From the NCBI RefSeq assembly GCF_018143015.1, contig NC_054742.1:60644853-60708852 (forward strand): DNA of 64,000 nucleotides, given 5' to 3'. This stretch comes from Lytechinus variegatus. Lineage: Eukaryota; Echinodermata; Echinoidea; Temnopleuroida; Toxopneustidae. Shown here piece by piece: positions 11,327 to 25,000 of the stretch (positions are counted from its first letter, which is position 1; every line of letters starts with the position of its first letter). The position numbers and the translations under genes were made by a program. The notes under the pieces were generated by a model. It made no database searches. It was given only the letters and a program-made list of their open reading frames with translations, and was not told the DNA's origin.

Positions 11327-13072
11327 ACAACCGGATATGAATCAAAGACATGATGGTGGGCTCACTCTATGACAATACCCCCGTCGATGCCCCCCTCACA
11401 ATTTACAAAGGTTTCTTCTTCTTCATTATTTAGTCAATTCCAGTTCGGGTGTGAAGAGTACTGACGGGTAATGGCCAAATCAAAAGCCCTGAAAATGAAT
11501 GATCCGACAAATATGACGAATTTTCAATTTAATTGGCAAAACATCAACATTTATCACTTTTTACAATTCAATGCAATTAAAAATCAATATCATCGTTGAG
11601 TTATGCAATAAAAAGCACAAAAAGTAATGGCTTATGAGATAATCTGCGAATTGAGTTTTTGAATGTCTTTTTGTCGGTCCATACTGTTTGGAATGCATAT
11701 CAATGTTCATTTTTCATTACCAACATTTTAATCAGAAACTTGATTTGTTTAACCATCCAGGCATTGGTGGCGTTCATTTCGCTCGTGTTTTATTTTTATT
11801 TTTTATTTTTTTAGTTAAATCAAATTAATTTTGCAGATCTTTCAGATTGCCAGGATTGTTGCATTCCAGGAAATCATGAAAAGGAAAAATAAATGAATAA
11901 AGATGATCATAATCATGCAAACACAGATGTGATGGAAAAAGTATGGACCGTAGAGATGTTACTCTCTGGTACGCACGACGCCCCCTACCGACAGGAAACT
12001 TGTTGTCTCCCTGTCAACAGTTCAGGTTCAGCAAAATAATCCGTTGCTGTCGTCGTATTTTGACAGAGAGAAAACTATATACATGCAGAGAAGTACACAA
12101 AACTAGTCGAGGTTTGGCAGACTTTAACATACACTTGCTCTTCGTGCACCGGAACCCTTGAATACATTTTAACGTTCGTATTGGATGTGACTTTTACCTG
12201 GAGCTGAAACTGAGACGTGTCATCCGACAATATACGAGATATAAGATATATTCTTTGATGCATGGTTAAAATTGTGTAAAGGAATATTTGTAATTTGTGA
12301 GGAATCGTTTTCCATGTAAGTTAATGCCACTCATTTATCACGTATTCTAATGTCAGTGAATGTCAGGTTTAGTACGTTAATGTTTATGGATTGATGTTTT
12401 ATCCAATCATGTATGTTCAGTCTTTAAATCTTTTAAATAGTATTTTGCTTCTTGTTAGCTTTCTCATCTTTCTACAAATAATTATAGGCATCATGGTCAA
12501 AGGTTGTTTTGTTATTCATTGTCATTAAAGTTTGAAACTTTTTTTAGATGTTAGTATACAATTGATGATATCGAACACATTATTTATTTCGTCCAATGAA
12601 AGCTTCTGATATGAATAACACATAAAAACTTTTCCTGGACTTTTTAGAGCTGAGCCTCCAGTAATAAACCAAGCTGATCAAGATCTATCGGTTTGACTTA
12701 TACTTTATATCGTAAGATCATTCGTGTTTTGAATTTCAGGTGTCACTATTGGCATATTTTGCCGTTGATATGCTTTTTAGCAGACACAATTCTAACAGAA
12801 TCTAACGTTTCTAACAGACCTACAATTGTTGGTATTTATTTTTACTAAACATTGATGAGCCGTGTTGTGCCTGATACAGGTCTTGTACACATGTTGCTAA
12901 ATCTAGCACTGATTTCAATTACCATGATAACTTTACTCCCGATATAATCTGAAATATATACTTCTATCTCACCATTTCTTTTATGAAATAAAAATAAAAA
13001 TGTAGTTTTCACTGAGGTTAAACTACCTACACACCTTGCAGCCACGGTCGTTTCCAGTTCCCAAGGACCATC

Positions 13073-16000
13073 ATGTCATTTCGGAAAGCCACTTCCCTGG
13101 TCTTTCTCATCACGTGTGTGTCTATTGCCCATCCTTTGTCAGGCTCCAACGTTTGTACCTCATTAAGGTAAGACCACAAGATACCGGCTACCTAAAGTGA
13201 TCAAGTTTGTTCGAAGTATATTACCATGCCATGAGTATTCCATCAAAAAATTACTATGTCAAAGGAATTTTTCCTCATTGTAATAAGTGTGGCAACCTTG
13301 ATTTTGACTGGCCGATGCACCATGCGATCTATAATTTAGCTTAAAGTGATTGGTTAACATTGAATTGACTTTCAAAAAATCTGAGCTAGAAGGACACACT
13401 TGTCACCTGTGTCTGTGATATGTTACAAAAATGAAGCCCAGAAAAAATTGCGTTCGAAAATAATTATTTGGTGCTTCAAAAATCGAAATATAAAGTGACC
13501 GGAAACACCATCTTAATTTTATCCCATACACTTATGTGTAGTATTTAGGCGTCTATAAGACACCTATTTACAAAATCGGGGTTTGCATTGTAGTTTTAGC
13601 TTTTCATTCTCAATAATGGTTGTTTTCAGGGTTTATTAGTTCTAATACATGCACTTGTACACATGTTTCATCTTGGTGTGAGAATTTTTGTAAATCGGCT
13701 GCTCACAAAGTTAAACAATACCTTTAATAGCAAAGTGATAAAAGACGTAAGATTTCATGCAGCGGGACATACTCTAAACTTACCATGGGGATATCAACGT
13801 TTACTCTTAATTCGCATTGAGCGTTACATTAAATATGTTAAATGATCTTAAGAGGTAACCTGGGAATTTTTTTTTCTTATGCAACATGTTTCTTCAAGAA
13901 ATGGCTTAAACAAATCTCTTTTTGCCTGTTAAAGGACTGTGCTAATTATTTGTCTTATACTAGTACCAAATTCCTCTAGATCAACATGATCAATTAGTCA
14001 AATCAGTATGGCAGGATTGCTTTTCTTTTGATATATCCAAAGTCATAACACGATGCTCTTGTCATGACTGTTGATAAGAAGAGAGATGCATAGTAATACA
14101 TCGTTGTTTCAAAGCCAAGAGAATGACGAAAAGTGCCAATTCCCATGGTTCTCTTGTTTTCGACCACATATTTGTCTGGAGTGAAGTAGTATCTAGGAAA
14201 TAGTTGCACGGATACATGATGCCCGGACATGATCCACAGTACAGTACATTATGAAATGCATGGGAAAATATAGTCACATGGATGTGAAGCAGACAGCTGT
14301 GTAGAATTGTAAGCCAGGTTCATGTTACATGAAAAAAAGGAAAAATTATGAATCGCAGTATGACCCCTCCGCTTTCATAGTGATGCAGTCTTGACCTCTT
14401 AACACAATCAAAGTGGATCGAAACTTACAGGCTAAGAAAAATAGTACCATGTGCACCTTATTTTCTTTTGTTTACCCTAGTTTTCCTCCCCGAACTAAAT
14501 AGTTCGGAACTTTTGTGTTTTGTTGTTATTCCCTTGCAAGGTCCATATTTAGGGATGAAAGATCCAGTAAACAATATGTAGCCCGTCTGAACTTGAACGA
14601 GAACGTTTTATACATAAAGCTTTTTGCTGTTCATAGTTCATTTTCACTAAGTATCACGAAAAAAAAATGTTTAAGGATATTTGATATGATCATATTTATT
14701 TGGACATTAAGATGAAGGCAAATCTTTGGGTTTATTTACCGACGGAACTCTTGGCATGTGCATTTTTGAAGACAAAGTGAGAAGAAAATGAAAAAATTTT
14801 CTGTTGCTATCATTGTTTCTTTAGAATGCCACATGAATCAAAATGAAATATGGCAGCAAATTGATGGTTGCCATGGTGATGTCAGCTGTCTTAGATTTTT
14901 TAACCGTGTTTTTGTATTTTATGAATAGAAATAAATTGGAATTAGCAAGTTATATTTTGAAATTGAGATGTCTTCTGTACCAATAAATTACACGTAATGT
15001 TCACGGTCGGAACGTGGCCCTGAGTTTGTGATATTTCACAAAGTTAAGAATTATTCAGTCTGACTCATTTATCGAAATCATAATTTATGAGTACATCAGG
15101 ACTAGGTCCCCTACTCTACCTGTAATCACGATGGCTAACGTTCTTCTTTGTGTTTACTGTCTTTTTATCCATATAAAAGAAATCTAAAAAAAAATGCAAA
15201 CATTCAAAAAGATGTTGAAACAAAAAGAATGCAAACACAATTAGATGGGGAAAATACAGATATTCATATAATTATTTTCCCATAACAAACATACACAAAT
15301 AAACATTCAGGTTTGTAGTACTTGAGTTGTCAAAGCTATAGTTAATCTCGATGTTTCCAGCGTGATAATCGGAAGCAACCATCCTTCCGCAAAGATATAC
15401 CGCTGACCTATCATTTTACCGTCAGTGGTTTAGATTTAAAGGGGTTTCATTATCAAAGGGTGAGGATTTCAGATAATTATCAGCAGAATATTTAGTTTTG
15501 TTCTTGTTGTTATTGCATAAACATTTTATTCACTTTTCCTTTTGAAAATCATTAGTTTTAGTGTTAGTTTTCCAGCCATGTAGGAATTGAGTATTCAAAT
15601 TAGAAATTTCGCCATGCATATCTTTTTTTTCCATGGTTCCATTCTTTTTTCTAACTTCTTACTTTCTGCATATGCCTTAGTGATCTAGGGCGATGTGTGG
15701 CAATATCACTTTAATTTGAAAATATTCCTCAAACTTGTTCAACGATTCCCCATGCGTACTATCGTACTCGAAGCTTTCAATAATTTATCTGTCAAACACG
15801 TACGTCTAAAATTTCTGAAACATTTTAACACTGTAACATAGCTTTAAGATCTAGCGTTATGCTTAACAAAATTATTTCTCTCAGCCACCCCCTCCCCACA
15901 CTTTCTTTTTGATGTTCTAGTGAAAGTCCATTTAACATGACTGTTCGTGGTGCATTTGTAATGTGTTATCTGTCCATTCGTATCCGCATTAAAGATTAAT

Positions 16001-19000
16001 AGAAATCATTTAAAATCAAATCAAGATTCAAATGGAATACCAGGTCATTATTAAGGTCACCATCTGGGAGAGAATATTTCGCTACGTAGATTGAAACAGC
16101 TAGTACTGGTTTACACTCTGAAGTACATAAGGGTTTCCGTTTGACCAGTCGAAACTGCAATGCGATTTATCTTATTTAGCCATGTTTACTCGATCTGACT
16201 TTTCTATTTACTTCTTAGTCTGAGTCTGAGTCATATGGGTTTCTCTGATTGTATTCAAAACAAAACGGATATGTGTTCACAAGAATGCTTCATGTCAAAA
16301 GACCGCTTCCTCCCGAGACGAGCTCCTAATCTAGAGGATTAAAGCTTCGAAAAAACGATGCGGGAAATATGATCAAATGAAAATAGGAGGTGGGTTTTAA
16401 ACAATAGAGGTGAACTTCAGCGATATCTGAAAAACAGGAAAATGCGACGTCAAGTTGAACGAAATGTCAGATCCAAATATTCTAATAACTGAAGGTCCCT
16501 TTGACCGCAAACTCCACGCAACCACTAATTAGGCTTATTTTGTCACTTATTATTTCCCTGTTTTGATGCACCCCATAATTTTGGCCAAATCAAGATTATC
16601 AATGATCCACCCCTGACATTGATTACAAATCATGAACCACCTGTAATTGAATATTGATTTTAATTGTATGTTTTTATATGTATCCTGAATGGGGTACCTC
16701 AAGAGGGGAATTAGCTTATTACGTAATTCAAATTCTGTTTAAAATTGAAAGCCAGTGTGTATCCACTCTTTTTCCGATTTTACATTGTCGCACTCTCTAC
16801 TTCATAAAGTGAAGTAAAAAAGAAGGTCGAGAAGTCATCCTGTTTTGAAGCATTTAGCTATAAAATCAAGTCTCCTTGCAAACTCGAGTTCTGTCAAAAT
16901 ATTTTCAAAGAGATTGTTGAGAATATTCCGTGGAGGGGGGCTTCAAGCATGTTATGCCTATGAAGTGGAAAAATATCAGCAACTGTTATCAATATGCCAT
17001 TAAGTCTGAACTTGTTTTCCATAATATTCCTCAATGTAACTCTGAGAATGTTCACTATAAAAAAATGAAGTGCTAATTTCGCATTTACAGTGCTTTTATA
17101 GCGACTGCATGCACTACGAGTGCTGATTTTCCAGTTCAAATTTAAACACTGAAGTGCAGTCACTATACCAGCACTGTAAGTGCTAAATTGGTTTTTCATG
17201 TTTTACACTGTTGGTCATTTGATTTCATAGAAAGTTTGGAAGAAAGTTAGTTTTTAATTTGATTTTGTAGCGACCTAGGCCCTTTTCACATGTGAATCTT
17301 GAATATTTATTGTCATGATGATTGCAATTCTTTAGAATCATCGGACTTTTTACACGCTCACTGCATGCAAAACTGATTTTAATTCGAATTCCAAAGCGAA
17401 TGAGGATATGTCCTTGGTGACTTGTCGATCAAAGCGCCGCATCGCGAATACAAACTACGATGAGTTCATTATTGTATTGTCTACGGAAGTACATGAAAGG
17501 TCACGTAAGCTCCGCCCCCAAGGATGTTTTGGAGGTCAAACTTTTCACACGCAAAATTCGTACCGTAATTTGAGTGAACATGATGAAACTTAACTTGAAT
17601 TCACCTCCGGAGTAGGAGTTGAATTCGTGATTGTGATTAGCGTTCGTTATTCTAATCATGTTCTAGTTTGGTATCACACGTGCTAAAACTTCGTCATTAG
17701 CTTTATTTTTCACTGGAACCACAATTCAAATTATGATTTTTTTTTTACTATGTGAAAGGGCGGCAAGTATTCATAATACTCTTCGCAAATCGAGTATACG
17801 ATATAAATTTTGAAATTTAGGCATTATTGTCGCTATGTCTCTCAGTCCTCTAGAAAGCAATAAAGGGAATTTTATTAAACAGATAATCCATATACTTCTT
17901 ATCCGTAAGTCAGTCTACTGGAAATGAGTCTGAATCATATTGGCATTGTAAATTTCGTAAAGTGAAATATAAATATATTCAGGATATAAGTAACATGGGT
18001 GGTCGAAGGGGTGAACAAAATAGCGACAAGTATATAGAAGACATTTCATAAACGTACTAGCACTTAATGATTATATGGTTTAAACTACTTATTGTTGACT
18101 GTTGATAAATACGTCTTATCTATTCAATATCTATAAGTCGCATAATTTCCGTTCCCGATGATCATCCCAGGTTGTGAGCTGACAGGTTTGCTCCGTCACA
18201 TCATTTAGTCCCATGGGCTGAAATCAGGTTTAACTTAGACCATGGTCTAACTCTGTGCTAAAATTATGGGAAGCCAAAAGTGTCAAAATGTGTGTCAAAA
18301 AGCTGTGTGCGCTATGAATGCCTAGCTTAGCCGGGTAATATAGGAGCGCCTAGCTTGAGCACCTAACAAGGTGGATATGTGCGCAATACAATTACATTTA
18401 TTAAGTTGTATGTTTCTGATGTTTACTGTGCTTTTTCCTGATTCATCGATGGTGAAGACAAGCATATATTTATACTTTCTAGACTATTAAGATTGATTTG
18501 AGAGCTGAAATATGATAACTCTACCGTTAGTGATTTATGTAACAATTGGCTATCCATACTACAACTTGAAACCTGAGTTCAAGTTAAACCCGACTTCAGA
18601 ATACGGGCCATGGTCACGCGGAGAAAAATGTCCAAAAAGTTCGATTGGGTTGCGTGATTTCTACAACTACGACGCGCTATCGTTGCTTCTATGCTTGACA
18701 TCCCTCAAAACCCCGAATTTCCTCTCGTTGCTACGATAATAATCCCTGTATTAAATATAATCTGATTTTCCGTGTATTTCATACAGAAAGAGTTATTAAA
18801 CAGTGAAATAACCACTTAGCACGTAATGTGTTATGTAAACTGTGCTACTAACATTGATCATTTCCTAGATTTTTCTAAAGAAAACCATATCCATTTTTTT
18901 TGACTCTGTAATTTATTAGCAAAGACCGAGGATTATTTTTGTCTCGTAGATTTATATTGATTTTGCATTGAATTAACACTTGCAAATAGTTATTCTTCAT

Positions 19001-22000
19001 TGAAAATTGAAAACATTGTATTTCCTTCCCCCCCCCCCCCCATTAGATAATACAGTGCATACAACGTAATGTTGTATTCTTAAAAAAACGTGAAATAAAT
19101 CGATGTATCTGATCAGTCTCATCTGAATAAACTGTGAGAATAGCTTTTTGTTTCGAATAAATGTTAGCGATTCAGCAACGCTTTACTTTTATTTAACATT
19201 GCATAAAACTCGTTATTTTGGTTAATAAATTGGTTTAACACTATAAGACGAATCCTTGTGTAATACGAGATGTGAATTATTACACCCATTCTTAAATTAT
19301 GAAATACAGACTGAAAATGGAAAGCAGTCCACTCGGTTGTAAAGAAAGAGAATGAGCCTATCCAATAAATTGTAATGTGTAGTATGAATACCTTCTATTT
19401 AAACAATTACCTAAAAAAACACTGAATATTAATTGTATCTTGTAGTCTTGTTCCATCAACTGTGCTTCATTCGACATCGGATCTGGAATTGAACTGTGAG
19501 GAGCTGGGTTTTACAGATGGTGCCTGTCAGGCGGCAAGGTTAGTATTCACTTACCCCCGCATTCATCAGAGGAGAGGGTACCGTTGTACATTGACGTCAC
19601 AGGATATTTGACGTACGGATAAACGATGTATGGATACAAAACATATCTAATTTACAATCATTTATAAAACGAGAAAACGACCCCCAAATCGGTACAATAA
19701 ATAGAATACTTGAAAATTGGGGTAACACATTAAAATCAATACATATACGATGTCTGGATGTAGGACGTATGGATATATGAATTATGGATATGTGAGGTTT
19801 TGTCGCATTTGAATTCTCTTGTGCTGATATGAAGTAGTAATAGTCGTATTTGCAAAATATATTCATAAGAGATAAGACATGGTCTTTTACTTAGCACTTT
19901 TAAAAACAAAAATATACATGTAGACGAAGACAATGCAAAGGATTCATATTTATCAAAGTTTGAATAGTTTTAGTAACAGATTAAATAGAAAATATGATAT
20001 CTTTGTTCTCTACTGGTGTAGACTATATTCTTGAGCATGTTCAGTATACGCTCATAATAAGAAATGTAAAAAGAAACAAATTCGCGAATATCGCTTTGAA
20101 TACAGCATAATTTTACAGAAATGTAGCTATAGGAATACATTAGATAATAATTCTGATAGGCAACTTTAAAGTAATGCACATAGCATCTCTCCATAAAGAT
20201 AATATGACTAATTTCTGATTTTGAATGAATATGACGATGTAAACAATATTTTTTAAAGAATATATATAACATAATTGGTGTACAAATAGTAAAACTGTTT
20301 TCATCATAAAAAAATTACCTTCACAACACTAAAAGAGTGCATGAGGTTACCAATGATTTTCATAAAGCTGTTCATTTAATGTTCATCTTGTTTGCTGTAT
20401 ATAATTAAATTCTCAAGGAATAGCAGAATAAGTTTCAGTGACCTATACTTGACGGTGAGCACTAATTCGTGCTGTGATGGATGGATTAAGGAGGGAGATA
20501 CCTGTTCACGTAAGTAAAGAAGGGGAAAGGTTCCTAAAACATTGGAAGACTTATCACACCCTTATCCCAGGAAGAACTTTTCGCATACATGTATTTTTTC
20601 ATATTATTTATTCATTTTTTTAATGGCTAATTCGTATTCGTATGGCTCCCCGTGGTAATGATAATTGTTATTCGATATTGGTAACACCCTTATCAAAATT
20701 GCTTTTCCGAGGAATGTATTAATGAGCCATATATTATTCTCGAACATAGTTCTGCGTGACGCAGGGCATTCAAAAGTTAGTAAGGACTCGTGAATGAATC
20801 ATGTTCATCGTTATCTGACATGTCTTATGTCGATGTGATATTTGGCGTACCTCAGTGCTCTTACCTTGCCCCTGTCATTTCCCCCTTTTTCACAAATGGC
20901 CTGAATGATCGCATTTAATAAGTCAAGCGGTCGATAAAAAAAAAGTATTTTTATGATGAGGGTTTCATGTACCACATTTTTAAATTTGATGCCGGTGCTA
21001 ACTGTACAACCAGGAGCTAATACTAAAAAGACCAAAGATTGTAAATCACAACAAACTATATTGAACTACAATTCAAATCGTGACAAAGCACCATTTTAGT
21101 GTCACTATCATATCGGACCTGGAATATGAAAATGCATCAGTAGTCTCTGGCAAAAGCCAACAACATGTACCCTAGATGATAAATGGACGAATTCGTTATA
21201 CGTGTTATTTATTTTTGAACAGTCGCACTAAAAGGTGGAATACCTTTATGTATTTTCCTTTTCATATTTTCAGCATGTCCAACTGGGCGATATGGACGTA
21301 ACTGTTCATTGACATGTCAGTGCCTGAACGGTGGTTTGTGTGATCACGTGACTGGGGAGTGTAGTTGTACAGAAGGTTGGACAGGAAATCATTGCCAAGA
21401 AAGGTAGGACCTGATTTAGTGTAATGTAATTAATTGTAAATATTGTACTCTAACGATCACTAAAATGATTCGTTATTTTGTAGCATTTTATGGGCCAGCC
21501 AAAGAAACCTTTCTCATGTTTAAAGATGGAAAAATGTGTAGCCGGTGTTGGTGCACACTAAACCCTTTTTTCTATCAGAGAATAAGCTTCACTTAAGGCA
21601 GTCCATATGCAAGAGTTGATATTCTAAATAGAGGTTTCTACTGAGATATTAGTATAAGTTAAGCCTTGATTTAGTCTCCGAGCACAAATGCAGTCTATCG
21701 CACAAGTATTAAGCGTTTATTGAACAAAGTTAATGCAGTCGAGAGTCATAATGATGCACTGCTGTGGATAGTCTGTTCAAAGTCTTACCTTGAACATGCT
21801 CATACGGTGCATACAAAAATTGAGGACTGACTATTATTGTTACCATATAGCACCACTTTCACCACTCAGTCACCTTATTCCCTTTTTTTTTAAATTTACA
21901 AACAGGTGTACTATTGACAGGTACAGCTCGAACTGTTCTCTTCCTTGCCTTTCTGTGTGTGTTAATGGCGGAGTATGCCACCCTTCGAATGGGCATTGCT

Positions 22001-25000
22001 TGTGCCAATACGGCTGGGAGGGTGATTCATGCAACACCCGATGCGTCGGACAAAGCTGCTACATGGAGAGCGATTCTTGCAGCAACGGCGCCGCTTACGA
22101 TCCTACAGGTAGGCTCATGAGTCTGTTCACATTGTAGGTTACTGCCTCAGTTACAAGTGAACTCTTCAGGTGAACTACACTTCGTCGTTAGATTAAGAGA
22201 AAAGGAGGTATAAAATATCGACTGATCAACTGATGTGCGAACTCAAGATGAAAACGAGTTTGTTGGCTACTGCATGTAGGTAGAGCTTTATTTATAGTTG
22301 GTAAATCCTATAAACACAGATGCAGGTTGTTTTGCAAACTTCACTTGAATTATAAGAGTACCCTGGCTTTGATGTTTGATTGTATGCGAAACGAGAATTG
22401 GTTTTATGAACTAACAATGAGTATTGTTACACGTTTCACTACCGTATTGATATGGTTTATGGTTCAGGTGGCTACTACTACTGATGATGATGATGCTGAT
22501 GATAAAGATGATAATGAGGTTGATGACTAGCATTTGAATAGCGCCATTCTATCTTTGGGAAAAAATCTAAGGCATTGGCGCCCATATTATGTCACAATTT
22601 ATTCAATTTTAATTGAGATTTGAAGGTTTCAAGGTTATTGCGAATACGAAGAGAATTCAACAGACGTGGAACAGCTGACGAAAAGCACTATACATGTGTG
22701 CTTTCAGGCATGTATTGGGTACGTAGAGAGTAAGTTCGTCCAGCAGAACGAAGTCTTGACCGCAGCTGACGTACATCGATTAGTCCAGTTACACAGCCGG
22801 AGGACAATTTATGGAGAGCTTTATAACACATACTCGACCTTCAGCGGAAGAAAATTTCAGCAAAAATTCACATGACCATAACCATAATTGGTGCCCTTAT
22901 TCAACCTGATATTCTTTTAATGTTCTTCTCCCATCTTAATGTTTAAGGACACTGCCTATGTGCTCCAGGATGGCAAGGTCGTTACTGCACCGAGCCCTGT
23001 TCAGCCAACAAGTACGGAAGCTTCTGTCGAGAAACGTGTCAATGTCAGAATGGTGGACTCTGCAACTGGGTAAATGGTTCTTGTTTCTGTCAGCCTGGTT
23101 ACTCGGGGACGTTTTGTGAGAATCCCTGTGAGGAGGGTTTCTACGGGCGTGACTGTGCTCTGAGATGTGACTGCCCTATGAGTGGAGGCTGTGACGACGT
23201 AGAGGGCGCTTGCTTTGCCTGTCCGATCGGACGCAGTGGGCCAAGGTAAGTCGAAAGTTTAAAACCAATTAGAACATTTCAAGTTTCTAGTTTCGCATTA
23301 AATGAAACGCTTCATGAAGTATTCATTCTCATATTCATTTTTACCTTCGCTAACATGATTAATCTGCAATAATGTTTAAGAAAAGGGGGATATTGATTCA
23401 AATCAATCTAAACCCTCTCTCACTTTGGTAGACGTCCTTCAGATGAGGACACGTATCTTGTGGAATTCAAAGTGCGACATTTTGCCCCGTCCAAATTTAC
23501 ACAATTAAAGTTTCATCGATGTACATTTGTAAAATGGTATTAAAACTTAAATGCGTTATAAATCATATATTTACTATTATTGTTTTTCTTTTCAGATGTA
23601 TAGAAAACTGTCCACCAAACTTCTGGGGCTTGTCATGTAGCAACTATTGTAACTGCCTTGACCAGTCATTATGTGATCCATTCACGGGGTGAATGTCCAG
23701 GTGAGTCCTGTAATTGACCCATCCCCTCAAAATGTTATTGGATATGTTTTGATACCCAGATTGTGAACGAGATCTAGTGATCAAGTCCCAAAGGACCACC
23801 TGCATTTCCTTCGACAAGATTTAAATCTGCTATACCGATAGATAGCCAGGAGTTGGGCACCATCTAGGTTAGGATACCTTTGAGTCAAGTGAATACCTCG
23901 AAAAGTTGTGAACTCCATCCTTGGTTCTTTGCACAAAACTTTACCCTTACAGTGATCTGGTCATTACTGTAACAATTTATTATGGAAACCTAGCATCAAA
24001 GTCGCCATAAAGAACAGTAAATGTAAAACATATGTATATTTAAATCCTCTATGACATCCTTTATACACTGGTGTCATTTACGTTGACTAGAAAACATGGG
24101 ATGTAACAAAGTAGGCTACATTATTTCAGTACAAATGTATTATTCCAACGGTCATGGCGAACATGGTCCTTCCCTTACCCCGTCAGGTTCACCATGGACC
24201 TACTACTGTAGTAGGTCCATGGGTTCACAAACAGCTTCATTTTTTTATATTTTGATAGGGAAGATGCGATAATGATGTGAGATCCCTTCAGATGGGATTG
24301 TCCAGGAAAATGTCTATTGTTTCCCTTGCGACAAAATCTAAAATAATTTGATATTTTTCGCTATTGTCTATTTTACCACAGGTCAAAGCGAACCTGACCC
24401 TTCCCATTCCACACCAGGTCTACAACCAGCTGAAGTGACAACCACAATCACAATGACTTCCACACTGGTCTCGAAGGCATACCCTATTCCCAGCGACAAA
24501 GGCTCACCGCATATGACATCGTATATCATACCACTCGTCATCTGTGTCCTTCTCGCACTCGTCGTCGGTCTCCTAGTCGTGATCGCATTAAAGCAACCGT
24601 AAGTCATTAAGAATAGCCCATCACGAACTGAATGTCCTCCTACGGGATCAAATGCTTTAGTCATTTTAGTGGGAGTTTTGAAAGTTTTCACGAATGAAAC
24701 TTTTGAAACTTGGAGCATATTGTCGTGTGAACATTGTAAGGGGCAACTGAAGAATATTACATTTAAAGCAAATAGGCTGAATGGTCTAATGCCTCATTCT
24801 GGATTAGGAACTGTGAAGTAGTTCGGTGTCTAGATCTATTCAAAGTGACACATTGGTTTAAATTTAATTCAATTCAAGAGGGCAATTATAATAAAATGTT
24901 TAAAAACGACTAGTAGGGGCCGATGAATGGTCACATTTCCAAATCCTCAGATTATCAAAAATCATTATGTGGTACGGTCAAGTGATATCGTGCAATTATT

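Larger units (their letters stand above)
10106..13072. other. Intergenic region between genes A and B
   Basis: I see no clear gene. It contains a possible alternative last exon for gene A (about 10380, see findings), a C homopolymer near 10442, G/T-rich low-complexity sequence at 10560-10720, and an imperfect inverted-repeat element at 11174-11326 (left CAGGGTGTTTCATAAACCTG, right CTTTATGGAACGCAC). The region before 13073 has AG sites at 13040 and 13056 that could end a 5' UTR intron of gene B, but no promoter motif stands out. Confidence 0.5.

Noticed and set aside
14003-14277. Two overlapping minus-strand frames in gene B intron 1
   Set aside because: Short, no recognisable domain, no signal peptide or splice context.
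23690-23692. TGA in gene B as a selenocysteine or readthrough codon
   Set aside because: Reading through leaves the exon in phase 2, while exon 8 needs phase 1, so no membrane form results. It is better explained by a one-base insertion.
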